A stretch of 64,000 nucleotides of DNA from FEN-1297 sp963843605. GTDB taxonomy: Bacteria; Bacteroidota; Ignavibacteria; Ignavibacteriales; Ignavibacteriaceae. Where the stretch lies: NCBI GenBank assembly GCA_963843605.1, contig CAWJLA010000001.1, positions 806,001 through 870,000 on the forward strand, read 5' to 3'. Shown here piece by piece: positions 1 through 8,843 of this stretch. The position numbers and the translations under genes are program-made. Each line of letters begins with the position of its first letter. Position 1 is the stretch's first letter. The notes under the pieces are model-generated. The model was not told the DNA's origin and ran no database searches. It worked only from the letters and a program-made list of their open reading frames with translations.

Positions 1-597
1 ATATTTTTTAAGATAATATGCCGGCGTATTCCTGATGGAATACTCTTTATACTTGGCAGTTTTGGCTGTTTCGATAACCGCATGATTTATATCGGTACCT
101 ACTATTTCCAGTTCAACGCCCGGAAATCTCGGTTTGATAAGATCCAGAAAAGTCATTGCAACCGAATAAGCTTCTTCGCCGGAAGAAGTAGCGGCGCTCC
201 AAATCTTTATTTTAAATCTGTCCGGACCTGTCTTCTTTGCCAGAATTTCGGGAATAACCGTAGAAACCAGTGAATCCAGCTGAGGCTGATTTCTGAAAAA
301 GAAAGTTTCATTAATTGTAATTGCTTCGTATAAATATTTCTTTTCGGCACCGTTATTCATATTATATTTAATGTAACCGATATAATCTTCAAAGGAATTC
401 AGTCCAAGAAAATTAATTCTCTTAAGAATCCTGCTCTCGAGCAAATATTTCTTATTATCCTGAAAATAAATTCCGCAATTTTCGTAAATAAATTGTCTTA
501 GCGTACTGAATGCCGAATCCGATAATGATAAAGTCGAATCGAAATTACTTTGTAAAGTACTTACCTGCGGTATTGTAGCGTTGGAAAATTGGTTCAT
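1..597 (-). CDS. cheR: CheR chemotaxis protein methyltransferase (3' end cut by window edge)
   Basis: The product uses S-adenosylmethionine to methylate glutamates on MCP receptors, setting chemotactic adaptation in the cytoplasm. I read 199 codons from the ATG at 597. The N-terminal helical domain carries the family's tyrosine/lysine-rich stretch (about residues 28-58, ending ESRILKRI). It is followed by the conserved TFFFRNQPQLD segment, the SAM-binding strand IKIWSAATSSGEEAYS and a GTDIN motif. About a quarter of the protein is missing beyond base 1. The start lies one base after the stop of the HEAT-repeat gene, so the two are probably translated from one mRNA. The family call is firm. 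Which receptors it modifies cannot be told, although two MCPs are encoded nearby. Confidence 0.93.
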   Translation of the reverse strand, partial: MNQFSNATIPQVSTLQSNFDSTLSLSDSAFSTLRQFIYENCGIYFQDNKKYLLESRILKRINFLGLNSFEDYIGYIKYNMNNGAEKKYLYEAITINETFFFRNQPQLDSLVSTVIPEILAKKTGPDRFKIKIWSAATSSGEEAYSVAMTFLDLIKPRFPGVELEIVGTDINHAVIETAKTAKYKEYSIRNTPAYYLKKY

Positions 598-598
598 G

Positions 599-2005
599 TT
601 AGTTTTCTATTTTCGTTTCAAATTTAGAATTTTCCTTCTGGGATATTATAAACTGAGCACGCTCGCTTATCATTTCTTCCGGATCATTTGCTAATTTTTG
701 AAGAGCAAAATCTGCTTCGGAGGAACGATCCCCATCCAGTAATTCCAGAAGTTTCAGTCTGTTCCACATGTTATTATCGTCTGTCATTTTATCCAGGAAC
801 AATATGGCAATGTTTCGGTCAAGAATGAACAACAGTTCTGTTGCAGATTTCCTTACTTCTTCGTCGGGATTATCCAGGCATCTGGAAACGGAATCGGTCA
901 ATTGCCTGAACTGCAGAGAAGTTAGCGTACCCTTGGGATTTATGCTTTCGAAAACAATCATCTCTTTCAATAAATCCAGCAGGCTTCTTAAATTATTGGG
1001 ATTTTTATTTATTAAATTAGGAATTGAAACAAATGTTGCGGCTGCTTTGGCTATGCATTTCGGTTTTATTAAGTCATCCATTTCGAAATTATTGCCGTAG
1101 ATAGTCAGCAGTGCGTTTATAACCTCCTCGTCGTCGAAAGGGATAATCAAGTTAACGGCGGCTCTTTGAAATTCTGCATCTGCTTCATAAATGGTAAGAA
1201 GAATTGACTTCTTCATTTTATCGTCAAAAGGCACATCAAAATTATATTTTTCTTTAAGCTGGAAAATCGAATTCAATATTACCCAGACCAAAGGTCCTTC
1301 GGTCTTATTTAATTCGGACAACAGGAAGAAAAAGGTTTCTTCGTCGCCTATCAGCCCGAGGCTTTCTATCATTGAAAATTTTGTCAGTTCGTCTTCGTAT
1401 TGAAAGCTTTCGATTATAAATTTTACTGCGCTTTTAGAACCGATCTTACCGAGGGCTTCGATAATGGTAGGCCTGAATAACTCGTTTTGCGGATAAATTT
1501 GAATCATCAAATCAACAGAATCTTCGTATTTCAGATGCCCCAGTGCTTCTATGCACGCAAGTATAACGTTGTCGTTTTTATTAACCTTAAGCAGTTCGAA
1601 TATTTTATCGCTGGCAAAAGGGTCGCCTATTAAACCGAGAATATCTACAATAAATTTTTTGTCATCGTCGTTACCGCGGTCCACGTATCTCAACATTGCA
1701 TCAATAGCGTTCGAGCCGATTTTTAACAAAATCTCCCCCGCTAAATTCCTGACGGATATTTCCTGTGACGAAATATATTTTACCAAGTATTTAGGAATTA
1801 ATATGCTTGGATTAATGGATAGCGCTAAATCAGCGGAGTTTCTTACTCCTTTATCGGGATCTGTAACCAATTTGCATAAAGCATCTGCCGCATCTTCTGA
1901 TATTTCCTCGTTCATCAGTGCTTCTGCTGCCATGCTTCTAGTCGGAGGATCTTCTGATTTTAGCAATTCTAATTGTTTTTCTAAAAAATTTTCAACCTGG
2001 CTCAT
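599..2005 (-). CDS. HEAT-repeat protein of a chemotaxis operon
   Basis: This 468-residue soluble protein has no signal peptide or membrane segment. It is built of about 12 helical HEAT/PBS-lyase-like repeats. Recurrent units such as IVDILGLIGDP, IEALGHLKYED, IIEALGKIGSK and IESLGLIGDEE occur from about residue 30 to 440. HEAT scaffolds bind other proteins; no catalytic residues are visible. It overlaps the stop of a 46-residue ORF upstream by one base and ends one base before cheR. This arrangement points to a co-translated chemotaxis unit. A role as scaffold or regulator of the receptor or kinase array is inference only. A weak sigma-28-like site lies 62-88 bp upstream, within the small ORF. 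Confidence 0.8.
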   Translation of the reverse strand: MSQVENFLEKQLELLKSEDPPTRSMAAEALMNEEISEDAADALCKLVTDPDKGVRNSADLALSINPSILIPKYLVKYISSQEISVRNLAGEILLKIGSNAIDAMLRYVDRGNDDDKKFIVDILGLIGDPFASDKIFELLKVNKNDNVILACIEALGHLKYEDSVDLMIQIYPQNELFRPTIIEALGKIGSKSAVKFIIESFQYEDELTKFSMIESLGLIGDEETFFFLLSELNKTEGPLVWVILNSIFQLKEKYNFDVPFDDKMKKSILLTIYEADAEFQRAAVNLIIPFDDEEVINALLTIYGNNFEMDDLIKPKCIAKAAATFVSIPNLINKNPNNLRSLLDLLKEMIVFESINPKGTLTSLQFRQLTDSVSRCLDNPDEEVRKSATELLFILDRNIAILFLDKMTDDNNMWNRLKLLELLDGDRSSEADFALQKLANDPEEMISERAQFIISQKENSKFETKIEN

Positions 2006-2145
2006 TAATCGGCGCTTCCCTTATTTTTAATTTTTTTGAACTTAGACATAGCTGGTTCTCCTGCTATTATCGAAAGTTCTTTAAAGTTTTTTAATATTTC
2101 CCCGATTATTTTTTCAATTTTATCAAAAGTAATGCCGTCACTCAT
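2005..2145 (-). CDS. Small hypothetical protein (46 aa), translationally coupled to the HEAT-repeat gene
   Basis: An ATG at 2145 opens a 46-codon frame that begins MSDGITFDKIEKIIGEI and ends NKGSAD. Its TAA overlaps the ATG of the HEAT-repeat gene by one base (TAATG), a classic coupling arrangement. The product is mostly one predicted amphipathic helix with a lysine-rich tail (SKFKKIKNKG). I recognise no family. The coupling and helix-like composition support a real gene, but its length means chance cannot be excluded. Confidence 0.5.
   Translation of the reverse strand: MSDGITFDKIEKIIGEILKNFKELSIIAGEPAMSKFKKIKNKGSAD
2067..2093 (-). promoter_or_regulatory. Possible sigma-28 promoter before the HEAT-cheR pair
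   Basis: On the minus strand TAAA (2093-2090) is separated by exactly 15 bases from TTCGATAA (2074-2067), matching six of eight bases of the GCCGATAA -10 element. It lies inside the 46-residue ORF, 62 bp before the HEAT-repeat start. Weak support: the region is AT-rich and the match is not full. Confidence 0.3.
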
Positions 2146-2319
2146 ATCACCGGTAAAGTACAATTTTTAATAAATTAATCTGTTTTTTTTGAATAATATT
2201 GACCAATTGGGAATAATTAATCATTCAATAAAGCAAAGAGGTTTTTTACTGAAGTTATTCGCACGGATTACCGCAGAAAAAAAATTTTTTTTAATTTAAT
2301 TGCCGCCCGGACTAAAAGT

Positions 2320-4161
2320 CTAAACGAATTCAATATCGTTTCTTAGTCCGTTCGAACCCTTTGATTCCGGTTTATTATTATACTTAGGTTTGCCCGAAAA
2401 ACCTGATTCCGGAATATTATTAACGATCTTCTTTTTGTCTTTTCCGGAAGCCTTGAAGAACATATTATCCGGATTATTGAAACCTTCGGTTTTCCCCTGA
2501 AATAAGGAATCACTTAATATATTTTGAAAATCTCTTATGTATACATCAAGTATATTTTGCACCTTTTTATCGGTCGACAGTCTCTGTGAAGTTTTTTTAA
2601 TTTCTTCGTTAAGAGACGAAGTGTTTGCTTTAAGCTCTTCTACTTTTGAGAAGATACTTGAATCGGTAGATTTTAAGGAATTCAGGATCTCATTTATTCT
2701 TGCTGACAGTGAGATCAGATCTTCCTTATTACCGCCGGTATTTGTTGAATTGAAATTATTTCTCAGCTTTTCGGCTGTTTTCATCACATTTTTCAGTACT
2801 TCCAAAATCAACGCTGTTTGGTTTTTTGCATCGATTGAAAGCTTCTGAATCGACTCGGCTAAAACCCCGAGAGCTGCGCCCTCTAATCCGGTACGTGCAG
2901 CTTTTACACTTGCATTCAGGGCTATCAACTCAACTTCCGTACCTATTTCATCAATCTCATCCACAAAGCCGGAAAGATCCGCAATTGTATCGGCAACCAA
3001 CGACATGGACGTAACCATATCATCCGATATCTTGGAATCCTGTTCGATAGTACCGGTTACGGTTAAAAGTTTTTTTGAAATATCAGCAAGTAAAGAATTC
3101 TGACCGAAGCTCGAGCTGTTTATAAATTGACCGGTTTCCGAAAGCAGTATCGAAATGCTGCCTTCTATTCTCTTAAATCCGTTCCGGACGCTATCAAAAT
3201 GATTCTCCATTTCATTTTCAATATCCTTCACTTGCGAAATCTGTTTTTTCAAAACCTCGCCGAAATTGACGATTAATTCAAGTTCCCCGCCGTTTTCCGA
3301 AACAAATATATCTGCAATTTTCTTTTTAGAATCCAGAGCAAGATTATTAAGGGACGTTTTTACTTGTTCGAGACGTTGCTTCGGATTTTTATAAAACTGA
3401 AATGAACTTTCGGCTTCCGCTATTTCTCCGGATATTTCTGTAGCCTTTGATAATATCAGCCCGGTGTTCTCGGCTGCCTCTTTATATTTTTTTAACAGCA
3501 GACCCGAATTTTGAGAGGATTCCTCGATAATTTTTGAGGTAAACTCGTTTTGAGTCCGCATCAGAATAGTTAGTGTTGTTTTGCCGTTGTTAATTAGATT
3601 CAGCAGATAAGTTAGTTTGCCCCGGATATCAAGGGATTTTTTAGTGATCATCGTTGAAAGTTTTTCAACGTCCTCTGCCAGATTATAAAAGCCCCTGTCC
3701 TCAAGACCCAGCCTTACGCTTTCAATCTTCGTAGAAATGCCGAGCATTCTTAAATGTTTTACCAGGCTTTTAAAACCTGAAAGATTATCGAACATATCAC
3801 TAAGTATCTTACTTACATTCGATAATTCATTTTGGCCTTCGTTGAATCTCAGATTGGTTTCATCGATGAATTTTTTTATCCTGGTCAAAACATTTTTTAA
3901 TTCGTTTATTTTGAGGAGTAAGGTTTCTCCGGAGATTTCGGAGGAAATCATGCCGGCTGTATTAACTTCTTCACCGGAAACGGATTTGAGCCAGGGAAAA
4001 TTTTCACCGAGCGATAAAAAATCCCGTTCGGTTGTATCGATTGACTTATCGATAACCGAATTAAACAGTTCAAATTTTCTGAATACATCAGGCAGTTTTG
4101 ATACAAGTGTATTTTTAATATTTGAACCAGTGGCTACGGAATCGTTTTTCTTGCCCGGCAT
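2320..4161 (-). CDS. Soluble MCP-like protein with degenerate signalling tip
   Basis: This is a 613-residue, largely coiled-coil protein without signal peptide or transmembrane segments. Around residues 385-450 it contains the sequence ELIALNASVKAARTG, which aligns with the receptor hairpin tip seen in the two true MCPs here (NLLALNAAIEAARAGEQGRGFAVVADEVRKL). The usual EQGRGFAVVADEVR part has diverged to LEGAALGVLAESIQ, so contacts with CheA/CheW may be altered or lost. The C-terminal 60 residues are basic and low-complexity. It lies just after a bacteriohemerythrin gene and before the HEAT-cheR unit. It could be a cytoplasmic receptor, a coupling decoy or an array structural protein; the sensory input is unknown. 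Confidence 0.7.
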   Translation of the reverse strand: MPGKKNDSVATGSNIKNTLVSKLPDVFRKFELFNSVIDKSIDTTERDFLSLGENFPWLKSVSGEEVNTAGMISSEISGETLLLKINELKNVLTRIKKFIDETNLRFNEGQNELSNVSKILSDMFDNLSGFKSLVKHLRMLGISTKIESVRLGLEDRGFYNLAEDVEKLSTMITKKSLDIRGKLTYLLNLINNGKTTLTILMRTQNEFTSKIIEESSQNSGLLLKKYKEAAENTGLILSKATEISGEIAEAESSFQFYKNPKQRLEQVKTSLNNLALDSKKKIADIFVSENGGELELIVNFGEVLKKQISQVKDIENEMENHFDSVRNGFKRIEGSISILLSETGQFINSSSFGQNSLLADISKKLLTVTGTIEQDSKISDDMVTSMSLVADTIADLSGFVDEIDEIGTEVELIALNASVKAARTGLEGAALGVLAESIQKLSIDAKNQTALILEVLKNVMKTAEKLRNNFNSTNTGGNKEDLISLSARINEILNSLKSTDSSIFSKVEELKANTSSLNEEIKKTSQRLSTDKKVQNILDVYIRDFQNILSDSLFQGKTEGFNNPDNMFFKASGKDKKKIVNNIPESGFSGKPKYNNKPESKGSNGLRNDIEFV

Positions 4162-4209
4162 TTAGTTTCCGTTGATTATTGGGAATAATAATATTAGCTG
4201 AAAATAATC

Positions 4210-4617
4210 CTATGCTATCCCTACATTATTAAAAAAAGAAGAATATTTTTTATCAGAACCTGCTATATGATTGAGAAGCCAATCTTTTAAAAGTTGCAGT
4301 ACTTCCTGTGATACCAGATTCTTGCCCGATTTAAAATTAGCGGTTAATTCTTTTACTTGTTTGGTAAGTTTATCGTGTTCAGCTTTGTGATTTATATACC
4401 CGGGATAATTGTTATCCTTCATCAGCTTTTCTTCTGCTGAAAAATGAAAGATGGTATAATCAGTTAATTCTTCCAAAATTTTTCCCAGTACTTCTTTTCC
4501 CTGCGCCTGACGCATTGCAGAATGAAGTTCGTTTATAAGGGATACAATTCTTTTATGCTGGTTGTCTAATGCATTTACTTTTACGCTATAGTTTTCCGAC
4601 CATTCCATTAATGCCAT
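4210..4617 (-). CDS. Bacteriohemerythrin
   Basis: This 135-residue four-helix protein reversibly binds oxygen at a di-iron site. The expected ligands are all present: His21, His58, Glu62, His77, His81, His117 and Asp122, in the spacing H...HxxxE...HxxxH...HxxxxD. The N-terminus (MALMEWSENYSVKVNALDNQH) and length are typical of the single-domain family. It sits between a membrane MCP and a soluble MCP-like protein, so it may supply or sense oxygen for aerotaxis; that role is inferred from position. It ends 48 bp before the start of the MCP-like gene. Confidence 0.95.
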   Translation of the reverse strand: MALMEWSENYSVKVNALDNQHKRIVSLINELHSAMRQAQGKEVLGKILEELTDYTIFHFSAEEKLMKDNNYPGYINHKAEHDKLTKQVKELTANFKSGKNLVSQEVLQLLKDWLLNHIAGSDKKYSSFFNNVGIA

Positions 4618-4652
4618 ATTTTTCTCTCAGTCGTTTTTTTTATAAATAATAT

Positions 4653-4679
4653 GGCAGACAATTTATTTATATGTCTGCC
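4653..4679 (-). terminator. Hairpin after the MCP gene
   Basis: An 8-bp perfect stem (GGCAGACA at 4653-4660 with TGTCTGCC at 4672-4679) and 11-base loop lies just downstream of the MCP stop codon. On the minus strand it is followed by an AT-rich stretch but no clean U-tract, so it may be a weak terminator or an mRNA 3' stabiliser. Confidence 0.5.
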
Positions 4680-4707
4680 GTCTGAAATTCTTTCCCCACA
4701 AAAGTGT

Positions 4708-6807
4708 TTAAGCATGTTCGAATTCTCTAGAAAGGTTTGCACTACCTGTTAATTGACGCTTTGCCCTGTATCCGATATTTTTTTCTTCATCAATTTTGAA
4801 GTGACTTATTAGTCTTTCAAGATTTTGAGTAAGGTTGCTGAGATCTTCGGCAGATCTTGCAATCTGCTGCGAACCGGCTGCGCTTTGCTGCGTAACGCTG
4901 CTTATTGATTCGATATTTCTGCTAATTTCTTCCGCAGAAGCCGACTGCTGTTCGCTTGCGGCAGCTACCAGAGCCGCTACGTCGGTTACTTTTTCAGCGC
5001 CTGAAATAATTTCTTTAAGGACATCGCCTGCTTTGTTAGCCATCTCTTTACCGTTATCAACTTCAAGCTTACCCTGCTTCATCGAAGTTACGGCATCTTC
5101 GGTGTCTTTTTGAATTTTCTTGATCATGCCCGCAATTTCTTTGGTAGCTTTGGTTGTACGTTCTGCAAGTTTCCTTACTTCGTCGGCTACAACGGCAAAC
5201 CCGCGTCCTTGTTCTCCGGCTCTTGCTGCCTCTATAGCGGCGTTAAGTGCCAGCAGGTTTGTCTGATCGGCAATATCATCGATTACCTGGATGATCTCCC
5301 CGATAGCATCGCTGCTCTTACCCAGAGCTTCAACCGTCTCAGCCGATTTTCTGACAACTTCTGCTATGCGCAGCATGCCTTCTATGGTATCTTCTACAAC
5401 CTCGCCGCCTTTTCTTGCCTGCTCTCCCGAATTCCTTGCTGTTTCTGCGGCGATGGAAGCGTTCTTGGTATTTTCCAAAATAGTTTTTGTCATCTCTTCA
5501 ATAGCTCTGGCTACTTCAACTGTTTGTCTGGTTTGTTCGCCGGCTCCGGCAGCCATCTCTTCAACGCTTGAAGATATTTGATTGGAAGAACTGGCCGTAG
5601 CCAATACAGCTTCATTAACTTTGCGAAGCGCCTGAGACAACGATTCAGTCACCGTATTAATATTGTCTTTAATTACCTGATGATCGCCTTTGTAATTACC
5701 CGATACTTTAATAGTGAAATCACCGTTTGCCATAACTTTTAATACATTGGCCGATTCGTTTATAGGCGCCAGAACTGCATCTAGAATGGAGTTTATACCG
5801 GTAATCAACCTTCCCCATTCGCCTTCAAAAACGGAAGCATTACCTCTGACCGTTAAATTACCTTCCTCGTTTGCTTTTATTAATTTGTCCGCTTCGCTCA
5901 GAAGACTCTCTATGGTATCGACTTCCTTATTAAAGGAAATAGCAAGCGAGTCTTTTTCGGAAGCAAGCTCAACACGGTGAATTCTACCGGAAGCAATTTC
6001 TTCCGCCGCGTATATTTTATTCTTCTGGGCGGTCTGTAAATCTTTAAGCATTTCGGCTAATTGACCTACTTCATCTTTTGAGCTATAATTTATGTCAACA
6101 TCATAATCGCCGAGAGAAAATTCTTTTACAATGTCTTTAAGTTTGTTAATAGGCTTGGTTATCATAGGAGCAAGGAAGAAAACGCAGATTATAAATGTAA
6201 TTGTACCTATTACAATACATACAATAGTCATAAATAGTGAACCCGAAACCGAATTCTGTACGTTGACATTCAATAAATTAGCTTTGCTTTCAAGTATTTT
6301 ATTTATCTTCTCGAATTTATCCTGCAGCTTTTTTCCTACTTCCTGTCCGGACGAAGTTGAAATATCTGCGGCCATGTCGTAAGCTTTTGTTGCCGATGCG
6401 CTCATAATAGCATCCGCCACTATGCTTTTATACTGACCCCAAATTGATTTTACATCTTTCATATCGTTTTTAGCATCGCTGCCTAATCGTGAATTAAGCA
6501 GCGAATCTACGGAATTATCAATTTGAGTTCTCAGCCGGTTATACTCTTTTACATTTTCACCGAATTTCGGCGCAAATGCAGGCATAGAAAACTGCATCAT
6601 TATAAATTGAGTTTTCTGAAAATTTGAATACACGTTATAAACCTGATCCCGGGGCGTTACATAATCTCCGAATATTTGATCTTTCAGCCCGCTCATCTTG
6701 TTAATTTGAAAAAATCCTATTGCTGCAATTATGGTCGAAATGATTGCCAATAAGGTAAAACCACCTTGGATTTTTCTTACAAATTTTAAACTTTTAAACC
6801 AAGCCAC
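4708..6807 (-). CDS. Methyl-accepting chemotaxis protein (membrane)
   Basis: This 699-residue receptor couples an external signal to CheA. It has TM1 at about 17-33, a periplasmic helical (4HB-like) sensor to about 185, TM2 at about 190-215 and a HAMP domain at about 217-270. A second HAMP-like connector follows, then a full MCP signalling domain (about 400-660). The hairpin tip IGEIIQVIDDIADQTNLLAL...GRGFAVVADEVRKLA is canonical. Gln/Glu-rich methylation helices flank it (SSVEEMAAGAGEQTRQ; ASEEISRN-like). No C-terminal CheR-tethering pentapeptide is seen. The tip is almost identical to that of the MCP at 14264-16330, so the two are paralogues. The ligand is unknown. Confidence 0.95.
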   Translation of the reverse strand: MAWFKSLKFVRKIQGGFTLLAIISTIIAAIGFFQINKMSGLKDQIFGDYVTPRDQVYNVYSNFQKTQFIMMQFSMPAFAPKFGENVKEYNRLRTQIDNSVDSLLNSRLGSDAKNDMKDVKSIWGQYKSIVADAIMSASATKAYDMAADISTSSGQEVGKKLQDKFEKINKILESKANLLNVNVQNSVSGSLFMTIVCIVIGTITFIICVFFLAPMITKPINKLKDIVKEFSLGDYDVDINYSSKDEVGQLAEMLKDLQTAQKNKIYAAEEIASGRIHRVELASEKDSLAISFNKEVDTIESLLSEADKLIKANEEGNLTVRGNASVFEGEWGRLITGINSILDAVLAPINESANVLKVMANGDFTIKVSGNYKGDHQVIKDNINTVTESLSQALRKVNEAVLATASSSNQISSSVEEMAAGAGEQTRQTVEVARAIEEMTKTILENTKNASIAAETARNSGEQARKGGEVVEDTIEGMLRIAEVVRKSAETVEALGKSSDAIGEIIQVIDDIADQTNLLALNAAIEAARAGEQGRGFAVVADEVRKLAERTTKATKEIAGMIKKIQKDTEDAVTSMKQGKLEVDNGKEMANKAGDVLKEIISGAEKVTDVAALVAAASEQQSASAEEISRNIESISSVTQQSAAGSQQIARSAEDLSNLTQNLERLISHFKIDEEKNIGYRAKRQLTGSANLSREFEHA

Positions 6808-6900
6808 TTTAATACCTTTAATATTTCTTTAAAAGTTCATTTAATATTGATCGGTAATTTGAACCAATTACAATTTTATTTAGAGATGAATTACTTTTGA

Positions 6901-7293
6901 CTAACCCGTGAGTTTAAATTCTATAGCCATCGATAATTTTACTTTCACAACGTTACTGCCGTTTTTGGCGGGAGTAAACTTCTCTTCTTTAATTCCTTTA
7001 ATTGCCGCCTGATCGCAGCCAGCGCCGAGGCCTTTTACAATTTTTACGTCGTCAACCCCGCCGTTTTCATTTATATATATTAAGACATATACCTTTCCTT
7101 GAATTCCGGCTTGTTTTGCGGCATCTGGATATGTAATATTCTTGTATATGGCACCGAGACCGCCAATAGGCTGCGGCATTTGTTCTGCAAAAGGTAAATA
7201 CCCGTCGGCTTGATCCTGAGAATAGACAAATTGACTTGTGCTCAAAAAAGCGCACAATATGACTAACAAAATTGAGCTCTTAACAAAATACAT
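6901..7293 (-). CDS. Secreted TonB C-terminal domain protein
   Basis: This 130-residue protein has a Sec signal peptide (hydrophobic core about residues 6-18, likely cleavage near VYSQ at 23-26). A single TonB C-terminal fold follows at about 45-128. Family hallmarks are seen: YPDAAKQAGIQGKVYVLIYINENGGV, then VKGLGAGCDQAAIKGIKEEKFTPAKNG. Unlike classic TonB it lacks an N-terminal anchor and a proline-rich linker, so it is probably periplasmic and may not transmit energy to receptors. A sigma-28-like promoter lies 39 bp upstream, which suggests co-expression with flagellar genes. It may bind a periplasmic or outer-membrane partner of motility; this is inference. Confidence 0.85.
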   Translation of the reverse strand: MYFVKSSILLVILCAFLSTSQFVYSQDQADGYLPFAEQMPQPIGGLGAIYKNITYPDAAKQAGIQGKVYVLIYINENGGVDDVKIVKGLGAGCDQAAIKGIKEEKFTPAKNGSNVVKVKLSMAIEFKLTG

Positions 7294-7331
7294 CTTTAAT
7301 CCCTATAAATTTTATGGTTTACCTAAACTAA

Positions 7332-7358
7332 TTATCGGATAAAAAAGAATTTTGTTAA
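7332..7358 (-). promoter_or_regulatory. Sigma-28-like promoter of the TonB-C gene
   Basis: The minus strand has TCCGATAA (7339-7332), seven of eight bases of the flagellar -10 element GCCGATAA. TTAA lies 15 bases upstream (7358-7355), three of four bases of TAAA. The start codon follows 38 bases after the -10 element. The -10 element is the same as that of the flagellin promoter. Confidence 0.6.
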
Positions 7359-7472
7359 TACTTAATCTGTAATTTTGTTTTGCTTTTGGATTTTTTTGAA
7401 AGAATGATCTCGTGAGCAGCCTGAATAATTCTTATACAGGTTTGTTATTTAGGGTAATTAGAGTGAAAACAC

Positions 7473-7511
7473 AATGAGCCGGAAGCAATTCTATTTTCTT
7501 GCCGGCTCATT
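7473..7511 (-). terminator. Hairpin, probable terminator after the receiver-kinase gene
   Basis: AATGAGCCGG (7473-7482) pairs perfectly with CCGGCTCATT (7502-7511), and AAG/CTT continues the stem past a one-base bulge. On the minus strand it is followed by TGTGTTTTC. It lies 250 bp after the kinase stop and just upstream of the TonB-C promoter, so it would insulate the two units. Confidence 0.45.
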
Positions 7512-7760
7512 TCGATTTCTGACAGTATGCGTTTCTATATTTTGATTAATTCACCGTTATCCAAAACCTTAAATCAATTTTTAAATCCGGTGTCAGTATT
7601 AATCATTAGTATATTATCGCATAAACAAAAATTTCATTCATGCAAAAGTAATAAGAGCGGCATTCAAGCAATAAGCGCGCATTTTGATAAAATAAGTGTG
7701 GACTTTTAAATTAGGCTTGAAATTAATAATCTGTATCTTTGAGATTTGCTTTAATCAGTT

Positions 7761-8843
7761 TTATTCATTAACCGGAATCAAAACAGTACAAGAAGTGTAT
7801 TCGTTTATACGGCTGTTCAATTTTAAATTGCCGTTGTAATATTCCATCAGCTTTTTAATAGTGATCAATCCTAAGCCATTTCCTGCCTGCTGATATTTTT
7901 CCCTTTCGTGCTGGACAAACGGATTTATGTTTGCAAGTTGCTTCGGCGACATTCCACGTCCGTAATCCGTAATTTTCAATTCGTAATTATCATCGATAAT
8001 ATCTCCATCCACGAGTATTTTAGTTCCCCGATCCGAAAATTTTACAGCGTTAGTCATCATTTCGTCTACAATAAATTCAAAATCATCAGGATAAATTTTT
8101 ATCCTGGCATCTTTAATATTTATTTTAAGATCGTTTAACCGGTTATTTTCCTTCGCAATTTTATTACAGATTTCGCTTATCAGTTCATTTGTCGAGTATA
8201 TTTCCTCACCACCTGAATATTCTGCTGCACTCTTTTTTGATATTCTGATCTTTGCATCTGTATATTTAATGAATTTCTCAATTGTCCTGTGCAGGCGATG
8301 GCTGGAATGTATTATCTTACTAAGCATTTCCAGAGTTTCTTCTTTGGAGAAGTTTTCCAATTCTTCCCGGAGTAATTCGGAATAACCGATTATCGGGATC
8401 AAGGGAGTCCGGAGTTCATGGGGTACATATGCGGTGATATCCGTAAAAACCGAATCAAATACTTTATCGGATTTTTCTTTTTTCCTGAATTGTGTTTCAA
8501 CAATCTGCAGAAGTTCTTTTGCTCTGAAGGGTTTGGTCAGATAGTCATTCGCACCTGAATTCATACCTTTTCTTATATCTAAATTATCGACTCTAGCCGT
8601 TAAAAAAATGAAGGGCACCATTGCGGCATTAGATAAATTCTGAAAATGTTTTAATACCTGGAACCCGTCGACTTTAGGCATCATAATATCCGATATCACC
8701 ATATCAGGGATCTCTTTTTCCAAATAATTAATCGCCTCCAGCCCGTCTTCTACCGATATAGTTTCATATCCTACGCTCTCCAAGAGATCAACTATTGTTG
8801 TCCTTACATCTTTCTCGTCTTCTATAATTAAAATCTTTTTCAT
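7761..8843 (-). CDS. Receiver-histidine kinase hybrid (copy A)
   Basis: This is a 360-residue cytoplasmic protein. The N-terminal receiver (1-120) has phospho-acceptor Asp52 in VISDIMMP and the TKPFRAKEL signature. A HisKA dimerisation helix follows with the phospho-His in VPHELRTPL (about 142). The HATPase_c domain (about 240-355) has a degenerate N-box (DEMMTNAVKFSD), a DYGRGMS G1 box and GNGLGL. It is the last of three minus-strand genes (multi-PAS kinase, LytTR regulator, this one). The same trio recurs at 21262-16358, where the third gene is a clear paralogue. A hybrid with the receiver first usually acts in a phosphorelay, taking its signal from another kinase. Confidence 0.93.
   Translation of the reverse strand: MKKILIIEDEKDVRTTIVDLLESVGYETISVEDGLEAINYLEKEIPDMVISDIMMPKVDGFQVLKHFQNLSNAAMVPFIFLTARVDNLDIRKGMNSGANDYLTKPFRAKELLQIVETQFRKKEKSDKVFDSVFTDITAYVPHELRTPLIPIIGYSELLREELENFSKEETLEMLSKIIHSSHRLHRTIEKFIKYTDAKIRISKKSAAEYSGGEEIYSTNELISEICNKIAKENNRLNDLKINIKDARIKIYPDDFEFIVDEMMTNAVKFSDRGTKILVDGDIIDDNYELKITDYGRGMSPKQLANINPFVQHEREKYQQAGNGLGLITIKKLMEYYNGNLKLNSRINEYTSCTVLIPVNE

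Larger units (their letters stand above)
7294..7760. other. Intergenic region, no gene seen
   Basis: These 467 bases hold the sigma-28-like promoter of the TonB-C gene (7332-7358) and a perfect 10-bp hairpin (7473-7511). No further credible gene is visible: the only frame over 50 codons (7527-7709, plus strand) has no ribosome site and no recognisable protein character. Confidence 0.6.

Noticed and set aside
1551..2030. 159-codon plus-strand frame antisense to the HEAT-repeat gene
   Set aside because: It is fully opposite a well-supported gene, Ser/Leu-rich as expected of a shadow frame, with no ribosome site or domain.
7527..7709. 60-codon plus-strand frame
   Set aside because: No ribosome site, no protein character, and AT-rich random composition.
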